A stretch of DNA of 64,000 nt from Aplectana chamaeleonis (GCA_029168955.1 JAPDOI010000136.1:1006001-1070000); one strand, 5' to 3'. Numbered from the stretch's first letter, positions 20,340-33,800 are shown. The notes: a model not told the origin generated them from the letters alone. Program-made: numbers and translations.

Positions 20340-20476
20340 GACCCTAGTTATACACCAGCGTTTCGCCGCCGCTGGCTTCCGCGGCATGTCTGCTATTGGT
20401 CAATTTTGAAATCTGACCAATGGCAGACGTCCCGCGAAAACCAGCGGCACCGAATCGCCGATGAATAACTAGGGCC
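20340..20476. mobile_element. 137-bp foldback MITE (copy 2)
   Basis: Same family and length as 2448-2584: ends GACCCTAGTTATACACCAGC and, read from the right, GGCCCTAGTTATTCATCGGC, with the shared core GGCTTCCGCGGCATGT and TGCTATTGGTCAATTT. Flanks TGA and TAA suggest a decayed 3-bp duplication. Confidence 0.7.
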
Positions 20477-21735
20477 TAAAACCGCTGCGTGCTCGTCGTC
20501 GTAGGAGCGCGTTAATCGAGCGCCAACTAGTTTTTCTTTCCTCAGAACGTCGGAGGGCCGCGTCCCCGTACTCACCATTTAGCGAGACGGGACCAGGGGC
20601 CGGATGCATCAACGCGAATCTCGGGGTTTGGGCAGGCGCGGGGCACGGAGGGCAGCGAAATCGGTATGCTAAGCCGCCGGGGCAAGGGCAAGGGCAGTGC
20701 CCCCACCTGCCCCAGCTCGGAAGCTGGGGCAGCGGCTGCCCCGGCTGGGGCAAGAGTGATGAAACCTTGCAGAAATATGATACGATGATGTAGCAACCAA
20801 GATTTTTTAGACTTGCTGTCACTTTCCTCGACAAAATATTTTATTTAGCTTCTTGTAAAACATTTTTTTTGCCTAAAATTTTCACATCTACCTGGAAATT
20901 ATTCCATTATCGATTGATTTTCTTCCCTACTCCTCCCTTTTAGCATTAACTCGGCTTTTCTTTTTATTTCCAGGATACTGATTCCATCATCTCTATTCCG
21001 CGTTCCTTGAACTTTGGTTTGATGAACCACGTTTTCAAAGCACTGAAAAACTTTTAAAAGAATGAAGTTTCACAAAATTTCTTTTGGAAATCAGTCCGAA
21101 TTTTTTGAAGAATTTGATTTTGATACATGTACAGATTTCTTTCGAGACAAGTATGAAATTTTTAGCCTACCGTCGTACTTATAACTTTCTTCATGGTATT
21201 CGACTTAAGCTTAGAAATTAAGCTACATTTTCAGTTGGAATCGACCAAATTTTTCCTAATCAATGCTATCTTGAATATTTGTTGGTTAAAATCACAAAGT
21301 CAAAAGCATGCTTATAAAATTCCTCGCACGTCGAGGAAAGATTACTCGGCATGATTTTAACAAGAACTGAGCTCAATTACTGTAATTATCGGCCTGCAAC
21401 GGTTTGTATCCTTCTTCACCTTCCTTTGTTGTGTGCTCTCCTTCTTACATTTTCACAACGGGTGAACATCTTGCAGTCCTTTTATTCTCAGTTAAAATAA
21501 ACAAGCGAGTGCGAAAGGAAAATTTGGTCGCTGTAATAAGCTGAGAAAAAGTACAGAATTATCTTAACAATGACTGATTCTTTCTTTACACTCCAAACTT
21601 CAATTTCAGATTTCGTGAAAAAAGACATAGCGAAATCGTGAAGCTTTATGTAAAGTTGTTCTTGTTGTTTTTTTTTCAAACTGCGCTAACCCGTCAACAG
21701 AGCGAAATGACGGATAATCAAACCTCGTAGTAACT
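20477..21735. other. Non-coding stretch with a GC-rich block
   Basis: 20590-20755 is GC-rich, with runs of GGGGCAAGGGCAAGGGCAG and a hairpin CTGCCCCAGCT-CGGA-AGCTGGGGCAG. GGGGCCGGATGCATCAACGC here is related to the inverse of about 55965-55985, so the block is a dispersed repeat. The remainder (20760-21735) is AT-rich and shows nothing recognisable. Confidence 0.45.
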
Positions 21736-21739
21736 TTGA

Positions 21740-24074
21740 AGGCAGGGATAAAAACGATTCTTGAGCTCTCTTCATGAGAATGTAGATTTGATCATCACAA
21801 AAGTAAAAATAAGTGAAAACAAAAACCGGAAACTTGCGGAAAAACGCTCAAAAACATGTATAACGGCTAACTACAGGTGTCCGCCGGCCCCCTAATTAAC
21901 GAGAATTTTGTTAATGATTGTTTATGCGCCGTTTCTTTTGCTGTTGAAGTAATCACTAGTCTCCAGAAGTGCTCAGAAATCACTTTAGATGCAAAATAAA
22001 AGTTGACAGAACAGGCATTTATAGAAATCTCGATGATTGGGGGCGGGCGGACACCAAGCAATAACTTGTTCCTGAGCGTGTTTTCTACAACTTTTCTCTT
22101 ATTTTCACATTTTTGATGGCCTGATCTACGAAAGTGATTAGCCACCGGAGGCCGGCTGGCGTGACGCGTGCGACGCAAATCTCCGCCGCGCGCTTTTACG
22201 ATTGGAGCACGATTATACACTCGACCAATATCGTATACAGGTGAGAGAATGTGATATACAGGCGAAACGAAGCCTAGCTCTGCTTAATACCCTACAGGCG
22301 AGCCTCGGGAAGTGAAAACAATGCAATACGTGGTATGAACACTAATTTTCACACTTCTCTAGGGTTAACAGGCGAAACTAGTCTAAGCTCTTCCTATTAC
22401 AGAAGCAACATCAATAACAAGGGAGGGTTGCCCATATAAGGTGGAGTTTCGAGATGCAACTATGATATGTTCGAGGGGGAGGACAGTGCTCCAATATTCC
22501 ATACTCAGAATCTGCCAAATTCCTCAGATATTTACAGGAGATTTGCAAAAGTGGACATTTCCATAGCATAGCCAATAGAAAAGGGGTACACGAATGACAA
22601 TTTTGAGAGCGTTCAAAAAATTGTCTCGGATTGAGCCCGAAACTCGTTTCTGGGGGTTGTTTTGGGTGCTAATTACGAATCTGAGGCTCATTTGTCAATA
22701 TTTGAAAAACTCCATCTGACTCGGTCCGAAGCTTCGAAGCGGGCGAATTTTTTCTGCCCAAACGCGACGTTTGACGATTTCGAGAATGCTACGATCAAAT
22801 CGCCTCAAAACTTGTACATAGGGGTTATTCGGGCTGTCTCACACACTAACATTTCCGAAATTTTTTTTATGAACGCTCCGAAAAATTCCTGATAGGGTGC
22901 CCCTACTTTTTTTGTGACGCAATATAAATGCCATTTTTGGAATCCCGCAGTTAGTTAGCCAGTTTCAAGCGCAGGTAATTTATTTACTGTCGCAGACCTA
23001 CAGCAACGACAACATGGTTTTCCAAATCTCCACCGGAAGATGGCAAGCCTCCCTTGTAACAGAACTCACGAGACCAATCTTAACAGCTGTTAAAAACTAG
23101 TCTATTGCTCCTCTGCTGCGCTCGATTTATCTTCTCGAGACGGTTCCCCACTGTCAACTAGCAGAATGGGAAAAGCATTGAGCGAATAAGGAATATTGAA
23201 TGTTGTCTAATGAATCGTTTTTCATGCTTTTTTCTGAGGCAGTAAGGCTTAGTCTACCGTCTAAAACCTCAGAAATTACGAGTAATACTGGAGCTCTGAA
23301 GGGTAAGGGGTGTAGTTCATGAGGTTTTGCTCTGCAGAAATGTTTTTAAAAAAACTCATCAATCAAATCACCCAAGTTCCGCTTGTTTCTCCAAGTTTGA
23401 TGTTGTTACTAGAGTGATATATTCCTGAGAAATCCGATCTCATATCTAGTTTTCAGAGGTTGAAATGGATCGAATTCAAGACGGACTGTGATGATGGAGA
23501 AGAATAATCAGACTTCCTGCTAACTAGTAGGCTAGAAAATTCTTCTGTAGTCCTAGGACTGATTAATAACGGTTTTTTTCCTTGCATGAGTGGAATCACC
23601 TATATATTTGAGAATTGGAAGAATATGTTCTCCTTAAGTCAGTTCAAAGGCCTGTTTTATGGTCTGTTCTAAACACTTTGAGCTCCTCATATGCTGTTGA
23701 GATAGGTCTCGTGGGTTCTCACAGTGATGTTGCTTCTGTAATAGGAAGAGCTGAGAGTAGTCTCGCCTCTTAACCTTAGAGAAGTGTGAAACTTAGTGCT
23801 CATACCACATATTGTATTGTTTTTACTTCCCGAGTTTCGTCAGTAGAGTATTAAGAAGAGCTAGGTACTCGTTTCGCCTGTATATCACATTCTCTCGCAT
23901 GTATGGCATTTTGGTGGAGTGTATAATCGTGCTCCAATCGTACAAACGCACGCGCCGCAGATTTGCGTCGCACGCGTTGCGCCAGCCGGCCTCCGGTGGT
24001 TAATCACTTTCCTGATCTACCTTCTCATGAGGACAGCAAACCTACAACAACCATTTTTATCGCGAACCTTGCCT
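21740..24074 (+). mobile_element. 444-bp TTAA MITE, split by a MULE-like insertion
   Basis: The left part (21740-22129) begins AGGCAGGGATAAAAACG after TTGA (a changed TTAA). The right part (24021-24074) ends TTTTTATCGCGAACCTTGCC before TTAAA. Joined, they give 444 bp and match the intact 443-bp sister copy at 60222-60664 (opposite orientation) throughout, including the ends. This fixes the boundaries of the inner element. No coding capacity. Confidence 0.8.
22130..24011. mobile_element. MULE-like element with 9-bp target duplication
   Basis: CTGATCTAC flanks both sides exactly (22121-22129, 24012-24020). The ends are GAAAGTGATTAGCCACCGG and its inverse, CCGGTGGTTAATCACTTTC. Inverted arms run about 284 bp (22130-22413) and 288 bp (23724-24011). 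The arms contain repeated ACAGGCGA-type motifs. A 9-bp duplication and long inverted arms are typical of Mutator-like elements. The 1.3-kb interior has no transposase; a 76-codon frame (22662-22892) is in sequence related to the foldback repeats at 62.2-63.1 kb. A TATA-like AATATAAATGCC lies near 22921. Confidence 0.8.
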
Positions 24075-24860
24075 TAAAGTAGAAAAAACGGTGGGCGAAA
24101 TGGGAATTAGAGCCAGACTACAACTCATGGTTTTCTAGATACATCCCACGATTTTTTCAAAAGTTGATACTCACACGAAGTTTGCAGCATTCGCAGTCAT
24201 GCACACACTGTGAAGCCCAAATAGCGAGCGAACTCAAAAAAAAATTGACATTTTAAAACTGTGAATGAAATTAAGACATATTTATGTTTTATTAACATGC
24301 TACATTATGAAAAAAATTAACCCGAGATGTTCAACCGCACCAAAAACAGAAGGAAGTAAGAAGCAGAAGGCTCAGAGCAGACGGGGTAAAAATTCTCAGC
24401 TGTTTCGGCCGATCGATCACAGGTTTCAGCCGTAAAATGGCGCGCACCGTACGTCGTTGCATACACTCCGCTGGGGCTAGCCTCAGATACTCGAGGGGGG
24501 GGGGCGAGCCCTACTTCCACCAGGACGCCAGCCTTCCTTCCATGACAAGGCTGGCGTGCCAGTGGAACGAGGCTGGCGCCCCCATCGTCTCTTCGCGGCG
24601 GGACCGTCCTACCCCGGTTCTCACCCGCAGTGGTTAAGCGGTTCATCCCAAAGCCAATATTTTCGGTACCCTAGGATTTGCTCCGTTCTCGTCGCTTCCT
24701 CGCCATTCAGGACAATGTCCTCACTAATCAGACTAGTAAAGCACTTAAAAACTATGAAAATTTATTTAAGCTTCAGTAATTGTAATAATCTTCATTTCAC
24801 TATACCCGAATGATCGGAGACGTAAATACAAAGTTGTGAGGCGACTTAACATCGACAAGG
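24075..24860. other. Non-coding stretch with a GC-rich island
   Basis: 24430-24640 is GC-rich with a G10 run (24496-24505) and GGCTGGCG-type repeats. It holds overlapping frames on both strands (109 codons minus, 66 plus) without known motifs. Flanking DNA is AT-rich. Confidence 0.4.
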
Positions 24861-24982
24861 ATCCTGAAGAGTCTTTGCGTTCCCTATCGGAGGTTGGCGC
24901 AAACTCGGTGCACCTATGCTGTAGCATATGGCACGGAGTTTGCGCCAACCCGCAACAGTGAACGCGAAGTCTCCCCAGGATC
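24861..24982. repeat. Foldback repeat, 122 bp
   Basis: GGTTGGCGCAAACTC (24892-24906) is perfectly mirrored by GAGTTTGCGCCAACC (24936-24950). Weaker pairing extends to ATCCTG and CAGGAT at the outer ends. Mirrored frames on the two strands result from this symmetry. Confidence 0.55.
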
Positions 24983-25452
24983 CATGCCAGCGTTACACGT
25001 TTTCGTTTTGATTTCTTTTGAGGTACTTTTTGTTACCCAAATTCAGTTTGCATTAAAAATCGTCAAAAGCAACGGGAAAAAATCTGTGAACACCGACCTG
25101 CGTGATAAAGTGATTATACTAGAAGAGGAACTACTGAGGTCTAGATACCCGTACAAAAGATAATCAACAGAGTAGCACATTCAAAAAACAGGAAAATAAT
25201 GTCAACAACACATCAACAATATTTAGCAGAAAATAGTGATAAGGCAAATATTCCGCTTGGCTCCTCGTTCGTGTTGTTCATCTTGCTCTTTTGAACTTTC
25301 GGAAAACTGTAATGTTGATAGTTTTAAACTTAGCTGACTGCTCAAATGTTTTCAGCACAGGAAAACCTACCCTTTAAGAAGTCCAGTTGTGTACTGCTGT
25401 AACGATGTCGCACCCGCAATCGCTCAAGAGGCGCCTGAAAATCAATTTTGAA
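24983..25452. other. Flank of the satellite, nothing recognised
   Basis: AT-rich DNA with no gene seen. It ends ATTTTGA directly before the first divergent satellite monomer. TTGA here could be a decayed TTAA. Confidence 0.4.
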
Positions 25453-26006
25453 GGGGTCTGCAGAGTCCAAGTTGCGGCGTTGCTCGCAGCGACGAGCAAC
25501 GCTGGGTGATGCAACATCAATCTTTTTCAGCGACGGGGGCGACCGACGCGGCGTAAAGGGCGACGAGGGGGCACCACAGAGTGTATTGACGCCGAGACGG
25601 CTCTGCATCACTGCCAGCGAGCGGCAACCGACGCTGCGACGATAATGTTTCGATACATTTTTGTCGCCGTGTCAAGGCTGACGCTCGGCGACCACCCGCC
25701 GGTCTCCGCAACTCTGCCGATCCCTTAAGGGCCTGCAGAGTTCAAGTTGCGGCGTTGCTCGCAGCGACGAGCAACGTTGGTTGATGCAATATCAATCTTT
25801 TCCAGCGACGGGGGCGACCGACGCGGCGTAAAGGGCGACGAGGGGGCACCACAGAGTGTATTGACGCCGCGACGGCTCTGCATCACTGCCAGCGAGCGGC
25901 GACCGACGCCGCGACGATAATGTTTCGATACTTTTTTTGTCGCCGTATCAAGGCTGACGCTCGGCGACCACCCGCCGGTCTCCGCAACTCTGCAGACCCC
26001 TTAAGG
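25453..26006 (+). repeat. Divergent left-edge monomers of the satellite
   Basis: The first two monomers (from 25453 and about 25730) differ from all others in the 5' third: CGAGCAACGxTGGxTGATGC and CAATCTTTTxCAGCGACGGG replace the usual GAACAGCGCTGGGTGATGC and CGATTACATTCGGCGAAGAG. Their right halves match class A/B. Divergent edge units are normal for satellites homogenised by unequal exchange. Confidence 0.8.
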
Positions 26007-27396
26007 GCCTGCAGAGTTCAAGTTGCGGCGTTGCTCGCAGCGACGAACAGCGCTGGGTGATGCACTATCGATTACATTCGGCGAAGAGGGCGGCCGACGC
26101 AGCGTGATGGGCGACGAGGGGGCATCACATAGTGTTTTGACGCTGCCACGACCCTACACCACTGCCAGCGAGCGGCAACCGACGCGGCGACGATAATGTT
26201 TCGATACTTTTTTTGTCGCCGTATCAAGGCTGACGCTCGGCGACCACCCGCCGGTCTCCGCAACTCTGCAGACCCCTTAAGGGCCTCCGCAACTCTGCAG
26301 ACCCCTTAAGGGCCTGCAGAGTTCAAGTTGCGGCGTTGCTCGCAGCGACGAACAGCGCTGGGTGATGCAATATCGATTACATTCGGCGAAGAGGGCGGCC
26401 GACGCAGCGTGATGGGCGACGAGGGGGCATCACATAGTGTTCTGTCGCTGCCACGACCCTACACCACTGCCAGCGAGCGGCAACCGACGCGGCGACGATA
26501 ATGTTTTGAAACATTTTTGTCGCCGTGTCAAGGCTGACGCTCGGCGACCACCCGCCGGTCTCCGCAACTCTGCAGACCCCTTAAGGGCCTGCAGAGTTCA
26601 AGTTGCGGCGTTGCTCGCAGCGACGAACAGCGCTGGGTGATGCAATATCGATTACATTCGGCGAAGAGGGCGACCGACGCAGCGTGATGGGCGACGAGGG
26701 GGCATCACATAGTGTATTGACGCCGCGACGGCTCTGCATCACTGCCAGCGAGCGGCGACCGACGCCGCGACGAGCGGCAACCGACGCGGCGACGATAATG
26801 TTTCGATACTTTTTTTGTCGCCGTATCAAGGCTGACGCTCGGCGACCACCCGCCGGTCTCCGCAACTCTGCAGACCCCTTAAGGGCCTGCAGAGTTCAAG
26901 TTGCGGCGTTGCTCGCAGCGACGAACAGCGCTGGGTGATGCAATATCGATTACATTCGGCGAAGAGGGCGACCGACGCAGCGTGATGGGTCGCCGACCGA
27001 CGCAGCGTGATGGGTCGCCGTGACGGTTCGTTCGTAATGTTTCGATACTTTTTTTGTCGCCGTATCAAGGCTGACGCTCGGCGACCACCCGCCGGTCTCC
27101 GCAACTCTGCAGACCCCTTAAGGGCCTGCAGAGTTCAAGTTGCGGCGTTGCTCGCAGCGACGAACAGCGCTGGGTGATGCAATATCGATTACATTCGGCG
27201 AAGAGGGCGACCGACGCAGCGTGATGGGCGACGAGGGGGCATCACATAGTGTTTTGACGCTGCCACGACCCTACACCACTGCCAGCGAGCGGCAACCGAC
27301 GCGGCGACGATAATGTTTTGAAACATTTTTGTCGCCGTGTCAAGGCTGACGCTCGGCGACCACCCGCCGGTCTCCGCAACTCTGCAGACCCCTTAA

Positions 27397-27876
27397 AGGC
27401 ACAGTACACCCTCAGATATGAATTTTCAGATTTTCATGTAATTATGTAGAAGACCCCTCCTGTATAACACGTGCCAAATACGAGATCTCAATTCCTTCAA
27501 ATAAGCGAAATACAAGCGACCACCACAGGCCCGACCCCTTTCGCTCACCACCACAGGCCCGACCCCCTAACAGATTTTCGCGCTCCATAGCGGCTCGATG
27601 GATGGATGAATTCCAACAAACCGTCGTTCTTCAGTCTATTGCCGGACTGTCTCCTTATCCTGGCTTTTTCTCACGCAAGGATTGCGCACGAAGAGAAATG
27701 TAGGCCTGAGACAACTCGTCCACCAATTTTTCACCATTAAAATCTAGGCATCTTCGAAAAGCCATAAATCTGTTCAAAGGGGGTCTTGGATGATTTTTTT
27801 TTACTGTGATCAGCGTGTGATTCGCTCCAAGATAAGTATGAAATCTGAAAATTAATTTTTTGGGTGTCCTGTGCCT
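27397..27876. mobile_element. 480-bp TTAA MITE inserted into the satellite
   Basis: Ends AGGCACAGTACACCC and GGGTGTCCTGTGCCT form 15-bp inverted repeats (one mismatch). TTAA flanks both sides (27393-27396, 27877-27880), and the insertion lies exactly at a monomer junction TTAA. The inner sequence includes a tandem ACCACCACAGGCCCGACCCC (two copies near 27518-27566). It is related to the MITE at 774-1259. It has no transposase. The TTAA target is the piggyBac-type preference. Confidence 0.85.
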
Positions 27877-30800
27877 TTAAGGGCCTGCAGAGTTCAAGTT
27901 GCGGCGTTGCTCGCAGCGACGAACAGCGCTGGGTGATGCAATATCGATTACATTCGGCGAAGAGGGCGAACGACGCAGCGTGATGGGCGACGAGGGGGCA
28001 TCACATAGTGTATTGACGCCGCGACGGCTCTGCATCACTGCCAGCGAGCGGCGACCGACGCCGCGACGAGCGGCAACCGACGCGGCGACGATAATGTTTC
28101 GATACTTTTTTTGTCGCCGTATCAAGGCTGGCGCTCGGCGACTACCCGCCGGTCTCCGCAACTCTGCAGACCCCTTAAGGGCCTGCAGAGTTCAAGTTGC
28201 GGCGTTGCTCGCAGCGACGAACAGCGCTGGGTGATGCAATATCGATTACATTCGGCGAAGAGGGCGACCGACGCAGCGTGATGGGCGACGAGGGGGCATC
28301 ACATAGTGTTTTGACGCTGCCACGACCCTACACCACTGCCAGCGAGCGGCAACCGACGCGGCGACGATAATGTTTTGAAACATTTTTGTCGCCGTGTCAA
28401 GGCTGACGCTCGGCGACCACCCGCCGGTCTCCGCAACTCTGCAGACCCCTTAAGGGCCTGCAGAGTTCAAGTTGCGGCGTTGCTCGCAGCGACGAACAGC
28501 GCTGGGTGATGCAATATCGATTACCTTCGGCGAAGAGGGCGACCGACGCAGCGTGATGGGCGACGAGGGGGCATCACATAGTGTATTGACGCCGCGACGG
28601 CTCTGCATCACTGCCAGCGAGCGGCGACCGACGCCGCGACGAGCGGCTACCGACGCGGCGACGATAATGTTTCGATACTTTTTTTGTCGCCGTATCAAGG
28701 CTGACGCTCGGCGACCACCCGCCGGTCTCCGCAACTCTGCAGACCCCTTGAGGGCCTGCAGAGTTCAAGTTGCGGCGTTGCTCGCAGCGACGAACAGCGC
28801 TGGGTGATGCAATATCGATTACATTCGGCGAAGAGGGCGACCGACGCAGCGTGATGGGCGACGAGGGGCATCACATAGTGTATTGACGCCGCGACGGCTC
28901 TGCCCCACTGCCAGCGAGCGGCGCCCGACCCCGCGACGAGCGGCAACCGACGCGGCGACGATAATGTTTTGATACTTTTTTTGTCGCCGTATCAAGGCTG
29001 ACGCTCGGCGACCACCCGCCGGTCTCCGCAACTCTGCAGACCCCTTAAGGGCCTGCAGAGTTCAAGTTGCGGCGTTGCTCGCAGCGACGAACAGCGCTGG
29101 GTGATGCAATATCGATTACATTCGGCGAAGAGGGCGACCGACGCAGCGTGATGGGCGACGAGGGGCATCACATAGTGTATTGACGCCGCGACGGCTCTGC
29201 ATCACTGCCAGCGAGCGGCGACCGACGCCGCGACGAGCGGCAACCGACGCGGCGACGATAATGTTTCGATACTTTTTGTCGCCGTATCAAGGCTGACGCT
29301 CGGCGACCACCCGCCGGTCTCCGCAACTCTGCAGACCCCTTAAGGGCCTGCAGAGTTCAAGTGCGGCGTTGCTCGCAGCGACGAACAGCGCTGGGTGATG
29401 CAATATCGATTACATTCGGCGAAGAGGGCGACCGACGCAGCGTGATGGGCGACGAGGGGGCATCACATAGTGTTTTGACGCTGCCACGACCCTACACCAC
29501 TGCCAGCGAGCGGCAACCGACGCGGCGACGATAATGTTTTGAAACATTTTTGTCGCCGTGTCAAGGCTGACGCTCGGCGACCACCCGCCGGTCTCCGCAA
29601 CTGTGCAGACCCCTTAAGGGCCTGCAGAGTTCAAGTTGCGGCGTTGCTCGCAGCGACGAACAGCGCTGGGTGATGCAATATCGATTACATTCGGCGAAGA
29701 GGGCGACCGACGCAGAGTGATGGGCGACGAGGGGGCATCACATAGTGTATTGACGCCGCGACGGCTCTGCATCACTGCCAGCGAGCGGCGACCGACGCCG
29801 CGACGAGCGGCAACCGACGCGGCGACGATAATGTTTCGATACTTTTTTTGTCGCCGTATCAAGGCTGACGCTCGGCGACCACCCGCCGGTCTCCGCAACT
29901 CTGCGGACCCCTTAAGGGCCTGCAGAGTTCAAGTTGCGGCGTTGCTCGCAGCGGCGAACAGCGCTGGGTGATGCAATATCGATTACATTCGGCGAAGAGG
30001 GCGACCGACGCAGCGTGATGGGTCGCCGACCGACGCAGCGTGATGGGTCGCCGTGACGGTTCGTTCGTAATGTTTCGATACTTTTTTGTCGCCGTATCAA
30101 GGCTGACGCTCGGCGACCACCCGCCGGTCTCCGCAACTCTGCAGACCCCTTAAGGGCCTGCAGAGTTCAAGCTGCGGCGTTGCTCGCAGCGACGAACAGC
30201 GCTGGGTGATGCAATATCGATTACATTCGGCGAAGAGGGCGACCGACGCAGCGTGATGGGCGACGAGGGGGCATCACATAGTGTTTTGTCGCTGCCACGA
30301 CCCTACACCACTGCCAGCGAGCGGCAACCGATGCGGCGACGATAATGTTTTGAAACATTTTTGTCGCCGTGTCAAGGCTGACGCTCGGCGACCACCCGCC
30401 GGTCTCCGCAACTCTGCAGACCCCTTAAGGGCCTGCAGAGTTCAAGTTGCGGCGTTGCTCGCAGCGACGAACAGCGCTGGGTGATGCAATATCGATTACA
30501 TTCGGCGAAGAGGGCGACCGACGCAGCGTGATGGGCGACGAGGGGGCATCACATAGTGTTTTGTCGCTGCCACGACCCTACACCACTGCCAGCGAGCGGC
30601 AACCGATGCGGCGACGATAATGTTTTGAAACATTTTTGTCGCCGTGTCAAGGCTGACGCTCGGCGACCACCCGCCGGTCTCCGCAACTCTGCAGACCCCT
30701 TAAGGGCCTGCAGAGTTCAAGTTGCGGCGTTGCTCGCAGCGACGAACAGCGCTGGGTGATGCAATATCGATTACCTTCGGCGAAGAGGGCGACCGACGCA

Positions 30801-33800
30801 GCGTGATGGGCGACGAGGGGGCATCACATAGTGTATTGACGCCGCGACGGCTCTGCATCACTGCCAGCGAGCGGCGACCGACGCCGCGACGAGCGGCAAC
30901 CGACGCGGCGACGATAATGTTTCGATACTTTTTTTGTCGCCGTATCAAGGCTGACGCTCGGCGACCACCCGCCGGTCTCCGCAACTCTGCAGACCCCTTG
31001 AGGGCCTGCAGAGTTCAAGTTGCGGCGTTGCTCGCAGCGACGAACAGCGCTGGGTGATGCAATATCGATTACATTCGGCGAAGAGGGCGACCGACGCAGC
31101 GTGATGGGTCGCCGACCGACGCAGCGTGATGGGTCGCCGTGACTGTTCGTTCGTAATGTTTCGATACTTTTTTTGTCGCCGTATCAAGGCTGACGCTCGG
31201 CGACCACCCGCCGGTCTCCGCAACTCTGCAGACCCCTTAAGGGCCTGCAGAGTTCAAGTTGCGGCGTTGCTCGCAGCGACGAACAGCGCTGGGTGATGCA
31301 ATATCGATTACATTCGGCGAAGAGGGCGACCGACGCAGCGTGATGGGCGACGAGGGGGCATCACATAGTGTATTGACGCCGCGACGGCTCTGCATCACTG
31401 CCAGCGAGCGGCGACCGACGCCGCGACGAGCGGCAACCGACGCGGCGACGATAATGTTTCGATACTTTTTTTGTCGCCGTATCAAGGCTGACGCTCGGCG
31501 ACCACCCGCCGGTCTTCCGCAACTCTGCGGACCTTAAGGGCCTGCAGAGTTCAAGTTGCGGCGTTGCTCGCAGCGGCGAACAGCGCTGGGTGATGCACTA
31601 TCGATTAAATTCGGCGAAGAGGGCGACCGACGCAGCGTGATGGGTCGCCGACCGACGCAGCGTGATGGGTCGCCGTGACGGTTCGTTCGTAATGTTTCGA
31701 TACTTTTTGTCGCCGTATCAAGGCTGACGCTCGGCGACCACCTGCCGGTCTTCCGCAACTCTGCAGACCCCTTAAGGGCCTGCAGAGTTCAAGCTGCGGC
31801 GTTGCTCGCAGCGACGAACAGCGCTGGGTGATGCAATATCGATTACATTCGGCGAAGAGGGCGACCGACGCAGCGTGATGGGCGACGAGGGGGCATCACA
31901 TAGTGTTTTGTCGCTGCCACGACCCTACACCACTGCCAGCGAGCGGCAACCGATGCGGCGACGATAATGTTTTGAAACATTTTGTCGCCGTGTCAAGGCT
32001 GACGCTCGGCGACCACCCGCCGGTCTCCGCAACTCTGCAGACCCCTTAAGGGCCTGCAGAGTTCAAGTGCGGCGTTGCTCGCAGCGACGAACAGCGCTGG
32101 GTGATGCAATATCGATTACATTCGGCGAAGAGGGCGCCCGCCGCAGCGTGATGGGCGACGAGGGGGCATCACATAGTGTTTTGTCGCTGCCACGACCCTA
32201 CACCACTGCCAGCGAGCGGCAACCGATGCGGCGACGATAATGTTTTGAAACATTTTTGTCGCCGTGTCAAGGCTGACGCTCGGCGACCACCCGCCGGTTC
32301 TCTGCAACTCTGCAGACCCCTTGAGGGCCTGCAGAGTTCAAGTTGCGGCGTTGCTCGCAGCGACGAACAGCGCTGGGTGATGCAATATCGATTACATTCG
32401 GCGAAGAGGGCGACCGACGCAGCGTGATGGGGCGCCGACCGACGCAGCGTGATGGGTCGCCGTGACTGTTCGTTCGTAATGTTTCGATACTTTTTTTGTC
32501 GCCGTATCAAGGCTGACGCTCGGCGACCACCCGCCGGTCTCCGCAACTCTGCAGACCCCTTAAGGGCCTGCAGAGTTCAAGTTGCGGCGTTGCTCGCAGC
32601 GACGAACAGCGCTGGGTGATGCAATATCGATTACATTCGGCGAAGAGGGCGAACGACGCAGCGTGATGGGCGACGAGGGGGCATCACATAGTGTATTGAC
32701 GCCGCGACGGCTCTGCATCACTGCCAGCGAGCGGCGACCGACGCCGCGACGAGCGGCAACCGACGCGGCGACGATAATGTTTCGATACTTTTTTTGTCGC
32801 CGTATCAAGGCTGGCGCTCGGCGACTACCCGCCGGTCTCCGCAACTCTGCAGACCCCTTAAGGGCCTGCAGAGTTCAAGTTGCGGCGTTGCTCGCAGCGA
32901 CGAACAGCGCTGGGTGATGCAATATCGATTACATTCGGCGAAGAGGGCGACCGACGCAGCGTGATGGGCGACGAGGGGCATCACATAGTGTTTTGACGCT
33001 GCCACGACCCTACACCACTGCCAGCGAGCGGCAACCGACGCGGCGACGATAATGTTTTGAAACATTTTTGTCGCCGTGTCAAGGCTGACGCTCGGCGACC
33101 ACCTGCCGGTCTCCGCAACTCTGCAGACCCTTAAGGGCCTGCAGAGTTCAAGTTGCGGCGTTGCTCGCAGCGACGAACAGCGCTGGGTGATGCAATATCG
33201 ATTACCTTCGGCGAAGAGGGCGACCGACGCAGCGTGATGGGCGACGAGGGGCATCACATAGTGTATTGACGCCGCGACGGCTCTGCATCACTGCCAGCGA
33301 GCGGCGACCGACGCCGCGACGAGCGGCTACCGACGCGGCGACGATAATGTTTCGATACTTTTTTTGTCGCCGTATCAAGGCTGACGCTCGGCGACCACCC
33401 GCCGGTCTCCGCAACTCTGCAGACCCCTTGAGGGCCTGCAGAGTTCAAGTTGCGGCGTTGCTCGCAGCGACGAACAGCGCTGGGTGATGCAATATCGATT
33501 ACATTCGGCGAAGAGGGCGACCGACGCAGCGTGATGGGTCGCCGACCGACGCAGCGTGATGGGTCGCCGTGACGGTTCGTTCGTAATGTTTCGATACTTT
33601 TTTTGTCGCCGTATCAAGGCTGACGCTCGGCGACCACCCGCCGGTCTCCGCAACTCTGCAGACCCTTAAGGGCCTGCAGAGTTCAAGTTGCGGCGTTGCT
33701 CGCAGCGACGAACAGCGCTGGGTGATGCAATATCGATTACATTCGGCGAAGAGGGCGACCGACGCAGCGTGATGGGCGACGAGGGGCATCACATAGTGTA

